Notes: a model not told the origin generated them from the letters alone. A stretch of 29,144 nt of DNA from Casp-Chloro-G3 sp002816715 (GCA_027623815.1 JAQBUV010000030.1:1-29144), one strand, 5' to 3'. Counted from the first letter of the stretch, positions 8,324 through 16,265 are shown. A program made the numbers and translations.

Positions 8324-8374
8324 CCAGCAGGCGCTGTTCACAGAATACCTTCGTACAACCTCAGCATACTCTGG

Positions 8375-8394
8375 ATTCCGGAATTAGCCGGAAT
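8375..8394. repeat. Short ccggc-core palindrome (attccgg arms, altered core)
   Basis: attccggaattagccggaat keeps complementary attccgg/ccggaat arms while the loop differs from other copies. It lies in the 236-base gap between ada and pyrE, in which I see no other feature. Confidence 0.65.
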
Positions 8395-8489
8395 GACAGT
8401 GATGCACAGTCCCATTCATTCACAAGCTCTCAGGGCGAACGGAGGGTCTCCGCTCGTGGTTCACCCTGGTCAGACACATAGGTCTGCCC

Positions 8490-9059
8490 TTACGAGCCCT
8501 CAGCAACCACCTCTATCTTGCCCTCTGGGTTGGCCGCCATCAACGCTAAGAAGTCGTAGCCGCGCTTCTGCAATTCTTCAGTCCCGCCCTCGCGACGGTC
8601 CAGCAGGGCCAGCACCTTGACCACGGTGCAACCGACAGCCTCAGCGGCGGCAATGGCGTGGAGCAACGATCCCCCGGTGGTGCAGGTATCGTCAACAATA
8701 GCTACCCGACTGCCCGGCTCCAGACGCCCCTCAATGAGTTGGCCCATGCCGTGTCCTTTGGTCTCTTTCCGCACGATGAACGCCGGGATTCCCTGGCCTT
8801 CCAACTGACTGGTCAAAGCCACGGCGGTCACCACCGGGTCGGCGGCCAGGGTCGGCCCGCCCACTGCTTCAGCCCCCGACGCGCGAACCAGCGGCAGCAA
8901 CGCCTGTCCGATCAGCATTGCTCCCTCCGGGTCCAGGCTCAGAATGCGTCCATCAAAGTAGTAGCTGCTCTTCTTGCCGGATGATAGAGTGAAGTCGCCG
9001 TATTTGAGCGCACCCCGCTCCACAGCCAGTTCCAGCAGACGTTCTACGGTTTTGCTCAC
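8490..9059 (-). CDS. pyrE: Orotate phosphoribosyltransferase
   Basis: 189 residues. It converts orotate and PRPP to orotidine 5'-phosphate in pyrimidine synthesis. The PRPP-binding loop VAIVDDTCTTGGSLLHAI and the N-terminal FTLSSGKKSSYYFDGR motif are characteristic. Mobile-loop residues KETKGHGMGQLIEG are also present. The start is a GTG at 9057-9059 with a modest AGAGGG upstream. It is the third gene on the minus strand after obg and nadD, but copy D of the triple-hairpin repeat separates it from nadD, so an operon is uncertain. It is slightly shorter than the E. coli enzyme (213), and no key residue is missing. Confidence 0.93.
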   Translation of the reverse strand: MSKTVERLLELAVERGALKYGDFTLSSGKKSSYYFDGRILSLDPEGAMLIGQALLPLVRASGAEAVGGPTLAADPVVTAVALTSQLEGQGIPAFIVRKETKGHGMGQLIEGRLEPGSRVAIVDDTCTTGGSLLHAIAAAEAVGCTVVKVLALLDRREGGTEELQKRGYDFLALMAANPEGKIEVVAEGS

Positions 9060-9122
9060 TACACCCTCTTCTTAGCACTCCTTTCGACAGAGGTGCTCAA
9101 TCCAATACAGTTTTATTGGTCG

Positions 9123-9202
9123 GCATCCTCTCCCCGTGTGGGAGAGGATTAAGGTGAGGGGTATCACCCTCATCCCAGACTTCTCCCATCAAGGGAGAAG
9201 GA
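9123..9202. repeat. Triple-hairpin dispersed repeat, copy D
   Basis: cctctccc/gggagagg (9127-9147) and cttctccc/gggagaag (9180-9201) flank ggggtatcaccctcatccc. It lies between nadD and pyrE, in the opposite orientation to copy E between obg and nadD. Confidence 0.85.
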
Positions 9203-9260
9203 GCTCTTTGCCGAAAACCGTTGCCGGCTACTGATTGCTAGGAAATTGACTCAACGTTAA

Positions 9261-9860
9261 CTACTGGTACAGCCCATGCTGGCTAATGTAGCCCTCCACC
9301 GCGTCGGGCACCAGATATCGAATGGATACACCCTCGGCCACCCGCCGTCGTATCTCGGTGGAGCTAATCTCAATGCGGGGCACATTCACCAGAGTCAGTC
9401 TAGTCCCGGCTTGCGGATACCGCTCCACCAGGTCATTAACGTCAACCGCCTGATGCCCCGGACGGTTAACTATCGCCAGGTGACAAAGTCCCAGCAGCTT
9501 CTCCGGCTCCTTCCAACGGTCAAACTGTTCCAGAGCGTCCATCCCCAATATGAAATGCAGAACGGCATCTGACCCTAGCTCTTTCGCCAACTCCTGCAGC
9601 GTGTCCACCGTGTAGGTAGGGCCAGAGCGGTCAACCTCGTTGGAAGCTACCTGAAACGCCGAATTAGATACTATCGCCAGTTCCACCATGCGGAGCCGGT
9701 CTGCGCCAGAGGCTACTGGCTGCTGTTCTTTGAGCCAGGGATGGCCGGTGGGGATAAAGATCACCCGGTCTAGTTTCAACCTGACTCGCGCTTCTTCGGC
9801 TATGATCAGGTGGCCCAAATGCACCGGGTCAAAAGTGCCGCCCAGGATTCCTACCCGCAT
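9261..9860 (-). CDS. nadD: Nicotinate-nucleotide adenylyltransferase
   Basis: 199 residues. It adenylates nicotinate mononucleotide in NAD synthesis. The N-terminal nucleotidyltransferase motif GGTFDPVHLGHL and the C-terminal ISSTEIR motif are both present, and the length is typical. The ATG at 9858-9860 follows GGAGGAAG directly. The obg-nadD order is a frequent arrangement in bacteria, which supports the call. A 235-base gap with copy E of the triple-hairpin repeat separates it from obg. Confidence 0.94.
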   Translation of the reverse strand: MRVGILGGTFDPVHLGHLIIAEEARVRLKLDRVIFIPTGHPWLKEQQPVASGADRLRMVELAIVSNSAFQVASNEVDRSGPTYTVDTLQELAKELGSDAVLHFILGMDALEQFDRWKEPEKLLGLCHLAIVNRPGHQAVDVNDLVERYPQAGTRLTLVNVPRIEISSTEIRRRVAEGVSIRYLVPDAVEGYISQHGLYQ

Positions 9861-9949
9861 CTTCCTCCAAACACTACGGCCTGCTTGAGCATCCTCTCCA
9901 TTTGTGGTTCTTATTAAAGGACAGTTCTAGTCAAGGTCTGACAATGGCC

Positions 9950-10029
9950 CCTTCTCCCTTGATTGGAGAAGGCTGGGATGAGGGTGATACCCCTCACCTC
10001 AGTCCTCTCCCACACGGGGAGAGGATGCC
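9950..10029. repeat. Triple-hairpin dispersed repeat, copy E
   Basis: ccttctccc/ggagaagg (9950-9972) and cctctccc/ggggagagg (10004-10024) flank gatgagggtgataccc. It lies between obg and nadD. Confidence 0.85.
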
Positions 10030-10095
10030 GACCAATAAAACTGTCTTGGATAGAACACCTTCGTCGGAAAGAGTGTTAAAAAGAGGTTGTAGCAA

Positions 10096-11394
10096 TCAGA
10101 ACCACTCCATCTCCGCCCTGCCAATGCGGATGGTGTCTCCCGCCTCAATGCCCGCATCTTGCAGACGCCGGGCTATGCCCATTCGGGTCATCTCCCGCCA
10201 CAGTTGCAGCAGCACCCGGTAGTCCCGCAGGTCGGCCAGGGCGCTGAGACGCTCCAACTGCATTGATTCCACCACGAAAACGTCGCCGTCCATGCGTACA
10301 CTATTGCCTCTTCTAACTTGGGGCAAGCCACCAGCCGCCACCAGCTCAGGTTCACTGACCTCCTGGGCGGCTTCTTTGGCCTGCCAGTCGAGCAGTTCCA
10401 CGATACAACCCAGCAACTGGTCAATTCCTTCACCGCTGACTGCTGATATAAAGAAGATGCGAGGCTTCTCACCATTGGTGTTGGTGATCTCTTCCTCCAG
10501 CACAAAGGCCAATGCTTCGCGTCGCTCCCGGACATCGGTAACGTCCATCTTGCTAACCGCGATGATCTGGGGCTTTTCGGCCATCTCCGGATTGAACTGA
10601 CGCAACTCATCGTTAATCATGTGGTAGTCGGCCACCGGGTCGGGTGACATACCGTCGATCAGGTGAACATACACCCTGGCCCGCTCAGCGTGACGCAGGA
10701 ACTGGTCACCCAGACCAATTCCTTCATGAGCGCCCTCAATCAGACCGGGTACTTCCATCATCACAAATTCCTTGCCCCTGGTGCTCACCACACCCAGGAT
10801 TGGCTCTACCGTAGTGAAAGGGAAGTCGGCAATACGGGGCTTGGCCGCCGAGCACCGGGAGATCAAGGTAGACTTGCCGGCGTTGGGCTTGGCCAGCAGA
10901 CCCACATCGGCCAGCAGCTTAAGTTCCAGGAACAGAACGATCCAATCGCCCGGTTCTCCCTGCTGGGACAGCATCGGGGCCTGATTGGTGGGTGTCACAT
11001 AGTGGGTGTTGCCCCAACCACCTTTACCGCCTTGAGCCACCAGCACCGGCGTCTCGTCGATGACGTCGGCAAGAAATACTTTCTCCCCGTCGCTGTCGGG
11101 GACGATGCGCCAGATCACAGTGCCCAACGGCACCGGAATGTAAGTGTCGGACGCGTTGGCCCCACGCTGGTCTTTACCGCGACCGTGCACGCCGCGATCT
11201 ACATAGAAAGTGCTGTTGAACTTCAGGTGCATTAGCGTGTTCAGAGAGCGATCACCCACAATGTAGGCATTTCCACCGTCGCCACCGTCGCCACCATTAG
11301 GGCCGCCCATGGGTCGGGACTTTTCTCGAAGGAAACTTGTGGAGCCGTTCCCCCCGTCCCCGGCTTTAATATTTAATCTAACTGTATCAATCAT
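10096..11394 (-). CDS. obg: Obg-family ribosome-associated GTPase
   Basis: 432 residues in the standard three-part layout. The Gly-rich Obg fold (residues 1-160) includes AGDGGNGSTSF and GGPNGGDGGDGG. The G domain has P-loop AKPNAGKST (about 168-176) and switch FPFTTVEP. The C-terminal OCT domain ends in DTIRIGRAEMEWF. It is a GTPase involved in ribosome assembly and growth control. Two conservative oddities: G3 reads EVPGLIEGA rather than the usual D-x-P-G, and G4 reads SKMD rather than NKxD. No Shine-Dalgarno sequence is visible before the ATG at 11392-11394, and the upstream DNA is AT-rich, so initiation may be leaderless or weak. It is the first minus-strand gene left of the DnaA-box-like array. 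Confidence 0.95.
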   Translation of the reverse strand: MIDTVRLNIKAGDGGNGSTSFLREKSRPMGGPNGGDGGDGGNAYIVGDRSLNTLMHLKFNSTFYVDRGVHGRGKDQRGANASDTYIPVPLGTVIWRIVPDSDGEKVFLADVIDETPVLVAQGGKGGWGNTHYVTPTNQAPMLSQQGEPGDWIVLFLELKLLADVGLLAKPNAGKSTLISRCSAAKPRIADFPFTTVEPILGVVSTRGKEFVMMEVPGLIEGAHEGIGLGDQFLRHAERARVYVHLIDGMSPDPVADYHMINDELRQFNPEMAEKPQIIAVSKMDVTDVRERREALAFVLEEEITNTNGEKPRIFFISAVSGEGIDQLLGCIVELLDWQAKEAAQEVSEPELVAAGGLPQVRRGNSVRMDGDVFVVESMQLERLSALADLRDYRVLLQLWREMTRMGIARRLQDAGIEAGDTIRIGRAEMEWF

Positions 11395-11513
11395 ATTTAA
11401 TATGCTTACTTAATAACTGTAATAATGGGGTTGATATGCCGAATAACTGTGCTTGGCCCTATTTGACAAATGGTTCACTAGATCTATTTTAACACGGAGA
11501 ACTGGCCGGAAAC
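11395..11513. other. AT-rich stretch beside the DnaA-box-like array
   Basis: This region between obg and the first box has taataactgtaataatggg and related A/T-rich runs, in contrast to the GC-rich surroundings. It is a candidate unwinding element if the adjacent array is an origin. A 63-codon minus-strand frame here has no family signal and is not called. Confidence 0.35.
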
Positions 11514-11687
11514 GGTGGATAAGTGTATCTGGTGTGTTGACAACTTTTGACCGAGACCTGAGGTCGGGAAAAAGCGAGCCGAGGATACTAATAAGCGTCA
11601 ACTAGAGCCAATCTATTGTCCACCCAGGATACCTAAGTTATCCACACCTCACCTAAGTTATCAACTGAAATCCGGGAGTTATCAACA
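11514..11687. promoter_or_regulatory. Array of six DnaA-box-like 9-mers (candidate oriC or DnaA-regulated site)
   Basis: Four boxes lie on the plus strand: TTGTCCACC (11616), TTATCCACA (11638, perfect consensus), TTATCAACT (11658) and TTATCAACA (11679). Two lie on the minus strand: TTATCCACC (11514-11522) and TTGTCAACA (11535-11543). Start-to-start spacings are 22, 20 and 21 bases in the plus group and 21 in the minus group, close to two helical turns. The words acctaagttatc at 11631 and 11651 form a 20-base direct repeat. Between the groups is the palindrome gacctgaggtc. No dnaA, dnaN or rpmH gene is in the window. Confidence 0.5.
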
Positions 11688-11727
11688 CTAATTATAAGGC
11701 TGAGCGCCCAGTTCCCACCCAAAAGGC

Positions 11728-11795
11728 GGTTCGACAGGCTCACCACGCGCGGACTGTGACTTGGGACCCGCTCATCCTGAGCCTGTTCGAAGGTA
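11728..11795. repeat. Two ttcgacaagctcagg-type dispersed repeats
   Basis: One copy (ggttcgacaggctcaccacg, from 11728) and a second in the opposite orientation (gctcatcctgagcctgttcg, from 11770) lie 42 bases apart. They fill the gap between the DnaA-box-like array and the PIG-L gene. Confidence 0.75.
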
Positions 11796-11798
11796 TTA

Positions 11799-11846
11799 GG
11801 GTGATACACTTCACCTCAGTCCTCTCCCACAAAGGGAGATGATGCC
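11799..11846. repeat. Half copy of the triple-hairpin repeat, copy F
   Basis: Only the middle (gggtgatacac) and one outer hairpin (cctctccc/gggaga, 11821-11840) remain. It lies 28 bases downstream of the PIG-L stop. Confidence 0.7.
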
Positions 11847-11873
11847 AACAATCGAAACACGTTTGACACTGTC

Positions 11874-12587
11874 TTAGTCCAGCTTGAACCGCTTGAAGGA
11901 CTCAGCGTACTGCATCCCCACCTTCTTTCCAGTACGGTTGCGCCACTCCCGCATGTACTTATCGGCATCCTCTGCTGAGACCTGGCTCTTGTGCTCTTTC
12001 AGGGCGGCGACGGAGGTCTCGATGTAGTCGGTCACGTCCACGTACTGGTCGGCACCATCGTCATGTTCCATTATCCACACCTCTTTGACTTTGTGCGGTT
12101 CCAGACCCTCAGCCAGCAATTCCGGGAAGGTGAGGCGGTCACGAGACGACGGGAATACCGCCGACAGGGCGGCTTCACCGGAGGCAAAGTGATCGGGGTG
12201 GCCGATGTAGCCGTTGCCGGTAAGCTTGCGGCTGGGCCCCATGCAGATCAGCACATCGGGCTGATGGCGGCGAATCTCCCGGGCAATGTCCCGGCGCAGC
12301 TCCAGCGTAGGTTGGAGCATGGCGTCCTCGTGGCCCAGAAACACCACGTCGCGCAGGCCCAGCACCTTGCCGGCGTTGATCTGCTCCTGTTTACGCATAC
12401 TCACCAGGTCTGGGCTGGTCATCTCCAGGTCGTCGCTGCCCTTGCTGCCGTCGGTGCACAGCACGTAGACTACCTCCCAGCCTTCAGCACACCACTTGGC
12501 CACCGTTCCTGAGCAGCCCCACTCAGCGTCGTCGGCGTGGGCGACTACTACCATGCCCCGCCGGTACTTTTGTTCCGGTTCAACCAT
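11874..12587 (-). CDS. PIG-L (LmbE-like) zinc deacetylase
   Basis: 237 residues from the ATG at 12587. The frame is open to 12653, but the extra 22 residues look non-native, so the inner start is preferred; GGAG lies about 10 bases upstream. The family's zinc site is present: AHADDAEWGC (His17, Asp20; the usual Pro of AHPDD is Ala) and GHPDH (His130, His133). Family members remove acetyl groups from N-acetylglucosaminyl or similar substrates, as in mycothiol, bacillithiol or lipid-sugar pathways. The substrate here cannot be read from sequence. It is not obviously in an operon. Confidence 0.88.
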   Translation of the reverse strand: MVEPEQKYRRGMVVVAHADDAEWGCSGTVAKWCAEGWEVVYVLCTDGSKGSDDLEMTSPDLVSMRKQEQINAGKVLGLRDVVFLGHEDAMLQPTLELRRDIAREIRRHQPDVLICMGPSRKLTGNGYIGHPDHFASGEAALSAVFPSSRDRLTFPELLAEGLEPHKVKEVWIMEHDDGADQYVDVTDYIETSVAALKEHKSQVSAEDADKYMREWRNRTGKKVGMQYAESFKRFKLD

Positions 12588-12962
12588 TAATCTTCGTCTC
12601 CATGAACTAGTCTCTAACTGGTCGCAACACATTAAAAGCCGACTCCCAGTCATTCCTGTCCGGGGGCCAGCCTCTTGATTCTCTGTGTTGCTATTCGTTA
12701 TTTAGTGTAGCACATGTAGCATGGGAAATTGTCCGCATCCCATCTGATGAAAGCCAGATGCCGGGTGAATGGGGGCAGCTTATTCTTACAGCGGGAGCTG
12801 GATTCATGACAGTGTTAGTGAACGGCATCCTCTCCCCTTGTGGGAGAGGACCGAGGTGACGGGTATCACCCGCATCCCAACCTTCTCCAATCAAGGAGAA
12901 GGGGTGGTTGTCACCTCTGCGCGACAACAATGCGCCAGTGCCTTTTTTGATATAGTTAAACC
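12588..12962. other. Intergenic region between PIG-L and MaoC-like genes
   Basis: This 375-base divergent gap must hold the promoters of both neighbours, though no convincing -35/-10 pair stands out. Its only clear content is copy G of the triple-hairpin repeat at 12829-12902. No other gene is supported. Confidence 0.5.
12829..12902. repeat. Triple-hairpin dispersed repeat, copy G (paired changes in the middle stem)
   Basis: Outer hairpins are cctctcccc/gggagagg and ccttctcc/ggagaagg. The middle reads tgacgggtatcacccgca where other copies read tgaggggtatcaccctca. Both arms changed and still pair (cggg/cccg). Confidence 0.8.
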
Positions 12963-13424
12963 ATGCCAACACTATGGGCCAAGACGGTAAGCTTTGAATC
13001 TATAAACCCGGGCGATCAACTTCCCATTGTGATCAAGTGGGAGACGGTTGAGAGCATCCAGCGGTACAACGCAAGGGCCACCCCAGATACCCAGGAGAAT
13101 GCGGACGAGGATTTGGATGGGGACTCGGGCGCCGAACCGACGCTGCATCCGTCGGTGTTGCTGGCCTACGTCAAAGAACTGCTGGCGAAGGCTTTTCCTC
13201 CCGCCAGCATCACCGCCCCGGCCAGCCGGTTAGACTTGGAACTGACTGCTCCAGTACAGGCGGAAGATACCATCAGTCTGTCTGGCAAAGTTGTGTCGAA
13301 ACGGGAGGATGCCGCTGTTGGGTTGGTGGAGTGCGAGATAGTGATTGAAAATCACCGGCAGGAGACCATCGGAAGGGCGGCTGCCGTGGTGTCCTTATCA
13401 ACGATTAGCCAGGAGGTAGATTAA
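12963..13424 (+). CDS. MaoC-like (hotdog-fold) protein
   Basis: 153 residues. The opening FESINPGDQLPIVIKWETVESIQRY resembles the N-terminus of MaoC-type dehydratase-like proteins. The middle HPSVLLAYVKELLAKAF and the beta-rich end (LDLELTAPVQAEDTISLSGKVV) suit a hotdog fold that binds acyl-CoA or a similar thioester. An acidic insert, ENADEDLDGDSGAE (about residues 42-55), is unusual. I do not see a clean D-x(4)-H hydratase motif, so catalysis is uncertain. No Shine-Dalgarno sequence precedes the ATG. The gene ends 3 bases before the MscS gene, whose ribosome site lies within its last codons, so the two are co-transcribed. Confidence 0.55.
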   Translation: MPTLWAKTVSFESINPGDQLPIVIKWETVESIQRYNARATPDTQENADEDLDGDSGAEPTLHPSVLLAYVKELLAKAFPPASITAPASRLDLELTAPVQAEDTISLSGKVVSKREDAAVGLVECEIVIENHRQETIGRAAAVVSLSTISQEVD

Positions 13425-13427
13425 ACA

Positions 13428-14543
13428 ATGCTCCCGGAGTTCGCCAGAACCTCCGTCATCTGGGGCCCCGTCATCGCCATGGGCATATTTGCCGCTATGC
13501 TGCTGCTGGCCCTGGGCGTCAACTTGTTCGTCAAGCAGGCCATCAACCAGCGAAAACGACGCAGCCCGGATGGTATCGACACTCTGATGATGGCGTCCCT
13601 GAAGGGCCCGGTGGTGCTGTTCATTGTCATCTTCGGGGTCTTTCTGTGGTTCATAACCCTCACCGAGATAACCCATCCCGCCTTTAACTTCATTCAGGGC
13701 TGGGACAACTACGCCCGGAAGGTCTGGCTGGCAGTCATCATTCTGGAGGTCAGCTTCGCCGCCAGCCACCTATTGCAGTCGGTGGTGCGATGGTACATCA
13801 AGCAGATTGCATCCCGCACCGCCTCGACCGTCGACAACAAAATTGCGCCAATCATCAGCCGGTTCATACCGGCGGTAATCTACCCGTTGGGGATACTGGT
13901 CGCCTTGGACACGGTTGGAGTGTCGATCAACCCCCTGCTGGCCGGTATGGGTATTGGCGGCATAGCGGTGGCGCTGGCGCTGTCCCCCACCATTGCCAGC
14001 TACATCGCCGGGACCTACATCGTCACTGAAGGACGGATCAAAGAAGGAGACTACATAGAGTTGGAAGGCGGCCCAGCCGGGTTTGTGCTGGATGTTGGCT
14101 GGCGCAGCACCACCGTTCGCAGCAGGTTTAACAACATTGTAATCATCCCCAATAGCAAACTGTCCGAGAGCATCATCACCAACTACTCAGCACCCACACC
14201 GGTGTTGACCGGGTCGGTTGAATGCGGGGTCAGCTATGAGTCCAACCTGGATGAGGTGGAGCGCATCTCCCTGGAAGTGGCCCGCCAGGTCGTCAAGGAG
14301 TCGCCAGTGGGGTACGAAGAATTTGAGCCTCGCGTGCGCTTCGCCAGTTTTGGAGATTCCAACATTGACTTCAGAGTGGTATTTCAAGCTACCGATAGGG
14401 TGGGCAGCCTGGAGATACAGAGCCAGATTATCAAGCGACTGCACCAGCGGTTCATTGGGGAAGGCATTGAGATCAATTACCCGGTGCGGAAGCTGCTGTT
14501 CCCGAAGGGTACGGGTCAGTCCCTCACCCCCGGCCCCGGCTAG
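13428..14543 (+). CDS. MscS-family mechanosensitive ion channel
   Basis: 371 residues. Membrane helices lie at about residues 10-38, 60-82, 95-118 and 142-195. The pore helix is recognisable as LLAGMGIGGIAVALALSPTIASYIAGT, with the Gly/Ala pattern of MscS TM3. The beta domain follows (GDYIELEGGPAGFVLDVGWRSTTVRS, then NNIVIIPNSKLSESIITNYS), then the alpha/beta C-terminal domain. It releases solutes under osmotic downshock. AGGAGGT sits upstream of the ATG inside the end of the MaoC-like gene. The last 20 bases overlap the convergent small membrane protein gene on the minus strand. Confidence 0.92.
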   Translation: MLPEFARTSVIWGPVIAMGIFAAMLLLALGVNLFVKQAINQRKRRSPDGIDTLMMASLKGPVVLFIVIFGVFLWFITLTEITHPAFNFIQGWDNYARKVWLAVIILEVSFAASHLLQSVVRWYIKQIASRTASTVDNKIAPIISRFIPAVIYPLGILVALDTVGVSINPLLAGMGIGGIAVALALSPTIASYIAGTYIVTEGRIKEGDYIELEGGPAGFVLDVGWRSTTVRSRFNNIVIIPNSKLSESIITNYSAPTPVLTGSVECGVSYESNLDEVERISLEVARQVVKESPVGYEEFEPRVRFASFGDSNIDFRVVFQATDRVGSLEIQSQIIKRLHQRFIGEGIEINYPVRKLLFPKGTGQSLTPGPG

Positions 14544-14940
14544 ACCGCCCGGAACGGGAACCCCGACGCCGATTTCTGGCCCGGCGTGGTTGCCCCGGCG
14601 CGGTGGGAGGCTTTTCTTGCTGAGCGGCTTGGCGCACTTTCTTCTTGTCCCAGAACCACAGGATTTGCGTAACCACGGTCAAGAATAGTCCAGGGATGAT
14701 GAGGGTGATGGTGAAATCGTTCAGTTCCCGGTTCTGGTATAGCTGCCGCCACCCAATGAGGTATCCGCCCATAAAGAGCATCGCCCAGGCCACTGCGCCG
14801 GAGATCAGGTTGTTGTGCCAGGGAGAGCGCAAGATCAGCACCGGCCACAGCGGCCAGAAGACGATCATCGGGTATAGGAACCAGTACTGGTAGTACCAGG
14901 GCCTTAACTCGTTGGGGGGAGTGGGTTGTTCTTGGTTCAT
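14524..14940 (-). CDS. Small three-helix membrane protein with an Arg/Gly/Ser-rich tail
   Basis: 138 residues, not recognised. Trp/Tyr-rich membrane segments lie at about residues 18-38, 45-63 and 76-96 (YYQYWFLYPMIVFWPLWPVLI at the first). A basic tail of about 40 residues ends in repeated R-G/R-S (RNRRRGSRSGRSSRGRG). The 3' end overlaps the MscS gene by 20 bases tail to tail. The Shine-Dalgarno signal is weak. The regular hydrophobic pattern and length argue for a real protein, but no function can be assigned. Confidence 0.65.
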   Translation of the reverse strand: MNQEQPTPPNELRPWYYQYWFLYPMIVFWPLWPVLILRSPWHNNLISGAVAWAMLFMGGYLIGWRQLYQNRELNDFTITLIIPGLFLTVVTQILWFWDKKKVRQAAQQEKPPTAPGQPRRARNRRRGSRSGRSSRGRG

Positions 14941-15181
14941 TTATTACTGGCCCCGGTTCTTCTGATCAGACAGCTTAACGCATGACAAGTTTTTGGCGAG
15001 CATTTTAGCTTGAACTGAAACTGGGAGGAGGGCAGTAACTTTATAAATCCCCCTCAGTCCCCCTTCGCCAAAGGGCAGGCAGGGGGATTGATCTTCCAGT
15101 TTAAACGCCTGTTCTTGAAGCGAATCAGATTATATCAGCTTTACGTTCTTTACCTTGTATCTTAGTATCTTAAAACAGGAA
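14941..15181. other. Gene-free stretch with a degenerate inverted repeat
   Basis: An inverted repeat of the aatccccct ... agggggatt type spans about 15046-15090. AT-rich DNA follows (15120-15180). No coding frame is supported before the IS110 remnant at 15182. Confidence 0.45.
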
Positions 15182-15372
15182 AACATTGGCGTGGTAGACC
15201 GATTGACCTTTGGTCTCCACCGTAAGACCGCGGGGAAGCCTGGGTCGCCACGCCTTACCTTCCCTCAAAATCCGGACACCCAGGAAGGAATTGCCCAAGT
15301 TGTGGAGCGGTTATAAACCCTGGCTCCGACCCTGGTGGTTTTGGAAGCCACCGGAGGGTTGAAACTCCCCCA
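15182..15372 (+). pseudogene. Decayed N-terminal fragment of an IS110-family transposase
   Basis: Translated from 15182, the sequence reads VVDRLTFGLHRKTAG, then FPQNPDTQEGIAQVVERL, an in-frame TAA (15314-15316), then TLAPTLVVLEATGGLKLP. The last block is the hallmark L-V-V-L-E-A-T-G-G of IS110-family transposases just after the RuvC-like catalytic region, and the earlier block fits the F-x-N-x-x-x-G-I segment. The remainder of the transposase is absent: the next sequence is the ribosome-site region of the gene at 15402. This is an old, dead insertion. Confidence 0.7.
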
Positions 15373-15401
15373 TCATTCAACAGGAGCAGGAACGGACAAG
15401 C

Positions 15402-15701
15402 ATGTCTTTAGGCTGGGCTGGTATCCTGGTGATTGGAGCCATACTCCTGGTAGTGGTGGCGGTGATGGTCTACTCCGTGGTGGCGACGCAGGAGTCTGAC
15501 TCCTTTCCCGCCCCGGCAGTTCAGGCCTTTCAGAGCCAGTGCATAAGCGCCGGAGGGGACGAGCGAACCTGCTCCTGTCTGCTTGACGAAATGCAGCAGC
15601 GGTACACGCTGAATGAGCTAATCCGTTTGGGCCTGCAAGCGCGCAACACCGGCCAGATCCCCGATGAACTCAACGCCGCTCTGGCCAGGTGCGAGCAATA
15701 A
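15402..15701 (+). CDS. Small membrane-anchored protein with a four-cysteine exported domain
   Basis: 99 residues, function unknown. One membrane helix spans about residues 5-28 (ILVIGAILLVVVAVMVYSVV), probably a signal anchor. An exported domain of 70 residues carries Cys47, Cys57, Cys59 and Cys97 in the pattern QC...TCSCLLDEMQQRYT...RC. This spacing, with a C-x-C-L-L-D-E core, resembles small secreted domains seen in many hypothetical proteins, and disulfides are likely. Ribosome site AGGAAC ends about 9 bases before the ATG. It sits directly downstream of the IS110 remnant. Confidence 0.65.
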   Translation: MSLGWAGILVIGAILLVVVAVMVYSVVATQESDSFPAPAVQAFQSQCISAGGDERTCSCLLDEMQQRYTLNELIRLGLQARNTGQIPDELNAALARCEQ

Positions 15702-16046
15702 GGGGTGAACCAGGGCAATTGCATCTCATTGGGGGATACCGCTTGAGTGACTAAGGGCTCATGACGAAATAACTGATGCAATCGTTAGCTGTAACCCTAT
15801 TTGGGAAGTCTCACACGTGAACCATTTATTTCGTCATGATGCCTAAGCACCGAGGTAGGGGATTCCGCCCATCCTTGGCCAAGCTCAGGTTGGGATGGGG
15901 ATGAAGCCCCTAATCTCACCCTAAACTATGGTAGAATTGGCCGCAACATCGCCCTTCACGGCAACATCGGCAATGGTCACACTGATGCCCTCTGCATGGA
16001 TTTGAACGTGGAACTTTCATGGAAAATCTTCTAAAGGGGTGCCTTT
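15702..16046. other. Intergenic region with a MITE-like element and degraded repeat
   Basis: This holds the 104-bp inverted-repeat element at 15747-15850, then a degraded piece of the triple-hairpin family (caggttgggatggggatgaa, about 15888-15907). A gcaacatcg word occurs twice, 19 bases apart, near 15944-15971. No gene is supported. Confidence 0.5.
15747..15850. mobile_element. MITE-like element with about 25-bp imperfect terminal inverted repeats
   Basis: catgacgaaataa (15760-15772) is perfectly inverted as ttatttcgtcatg (15826-15838). The match extends outward imperfectly to gtgactaagg at 15747 and cctaagcac at 15850. The 53-base centre has no coding potential. Size and structure fit a non-autonomous miniature element or an IS deletion derivative. 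The parent element is not in the window. Confidence 0.45.
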
Positions 16047-16265
16047 ATGGTCACTTTCGCGCATATGCCCTGGGGCCGAATATTCTTGGTTTCTTGGTTC
16101 GTGAGACTTCCATTTACTCTATTAGCACTAACAGGATTCAGTTATCTATTTGTAATTGAGCTGATGATTGGTGGCGTCGAGATAACCACTTTTGTTTGCT
16201 GGATAGTCGCTATCTTTATTCGCCGCAAATTACGAAAGGCTAATAACGAGGAATCAAGCCAGTGA
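16047..16265 (+). CDS. Small two-helix membrane protein
   Basis: 72 residues, unrecognised. Two hydrophobic helices (about residues 10-34 and 38-58) are followed by a basic/polar tail, IRRKLRKANNEESSQ. AAAGGGG lies 7 bases before the ATG. Its stop overlaps the start of the next gene (GTGA), so the two are translationally coupled. Codon use is more AT-rich than the surrounding genes, suggesting acquisition from elsewhere. Confidence 0.55.
   Translation: MVTFAHMPWGRIFLVSWFVRLPFTLLALTGFSYLFVIELMIGGVEITTFVCWIVAIFIRRKLRKANNEESSQ

Noticed and set aside
11410..11601. 63-codon minus-strand frame upstream of obg
   Set aside because: No ribosome site or family signal, and it covers the AT-rich stretch and part of the DnaA-box-like array.
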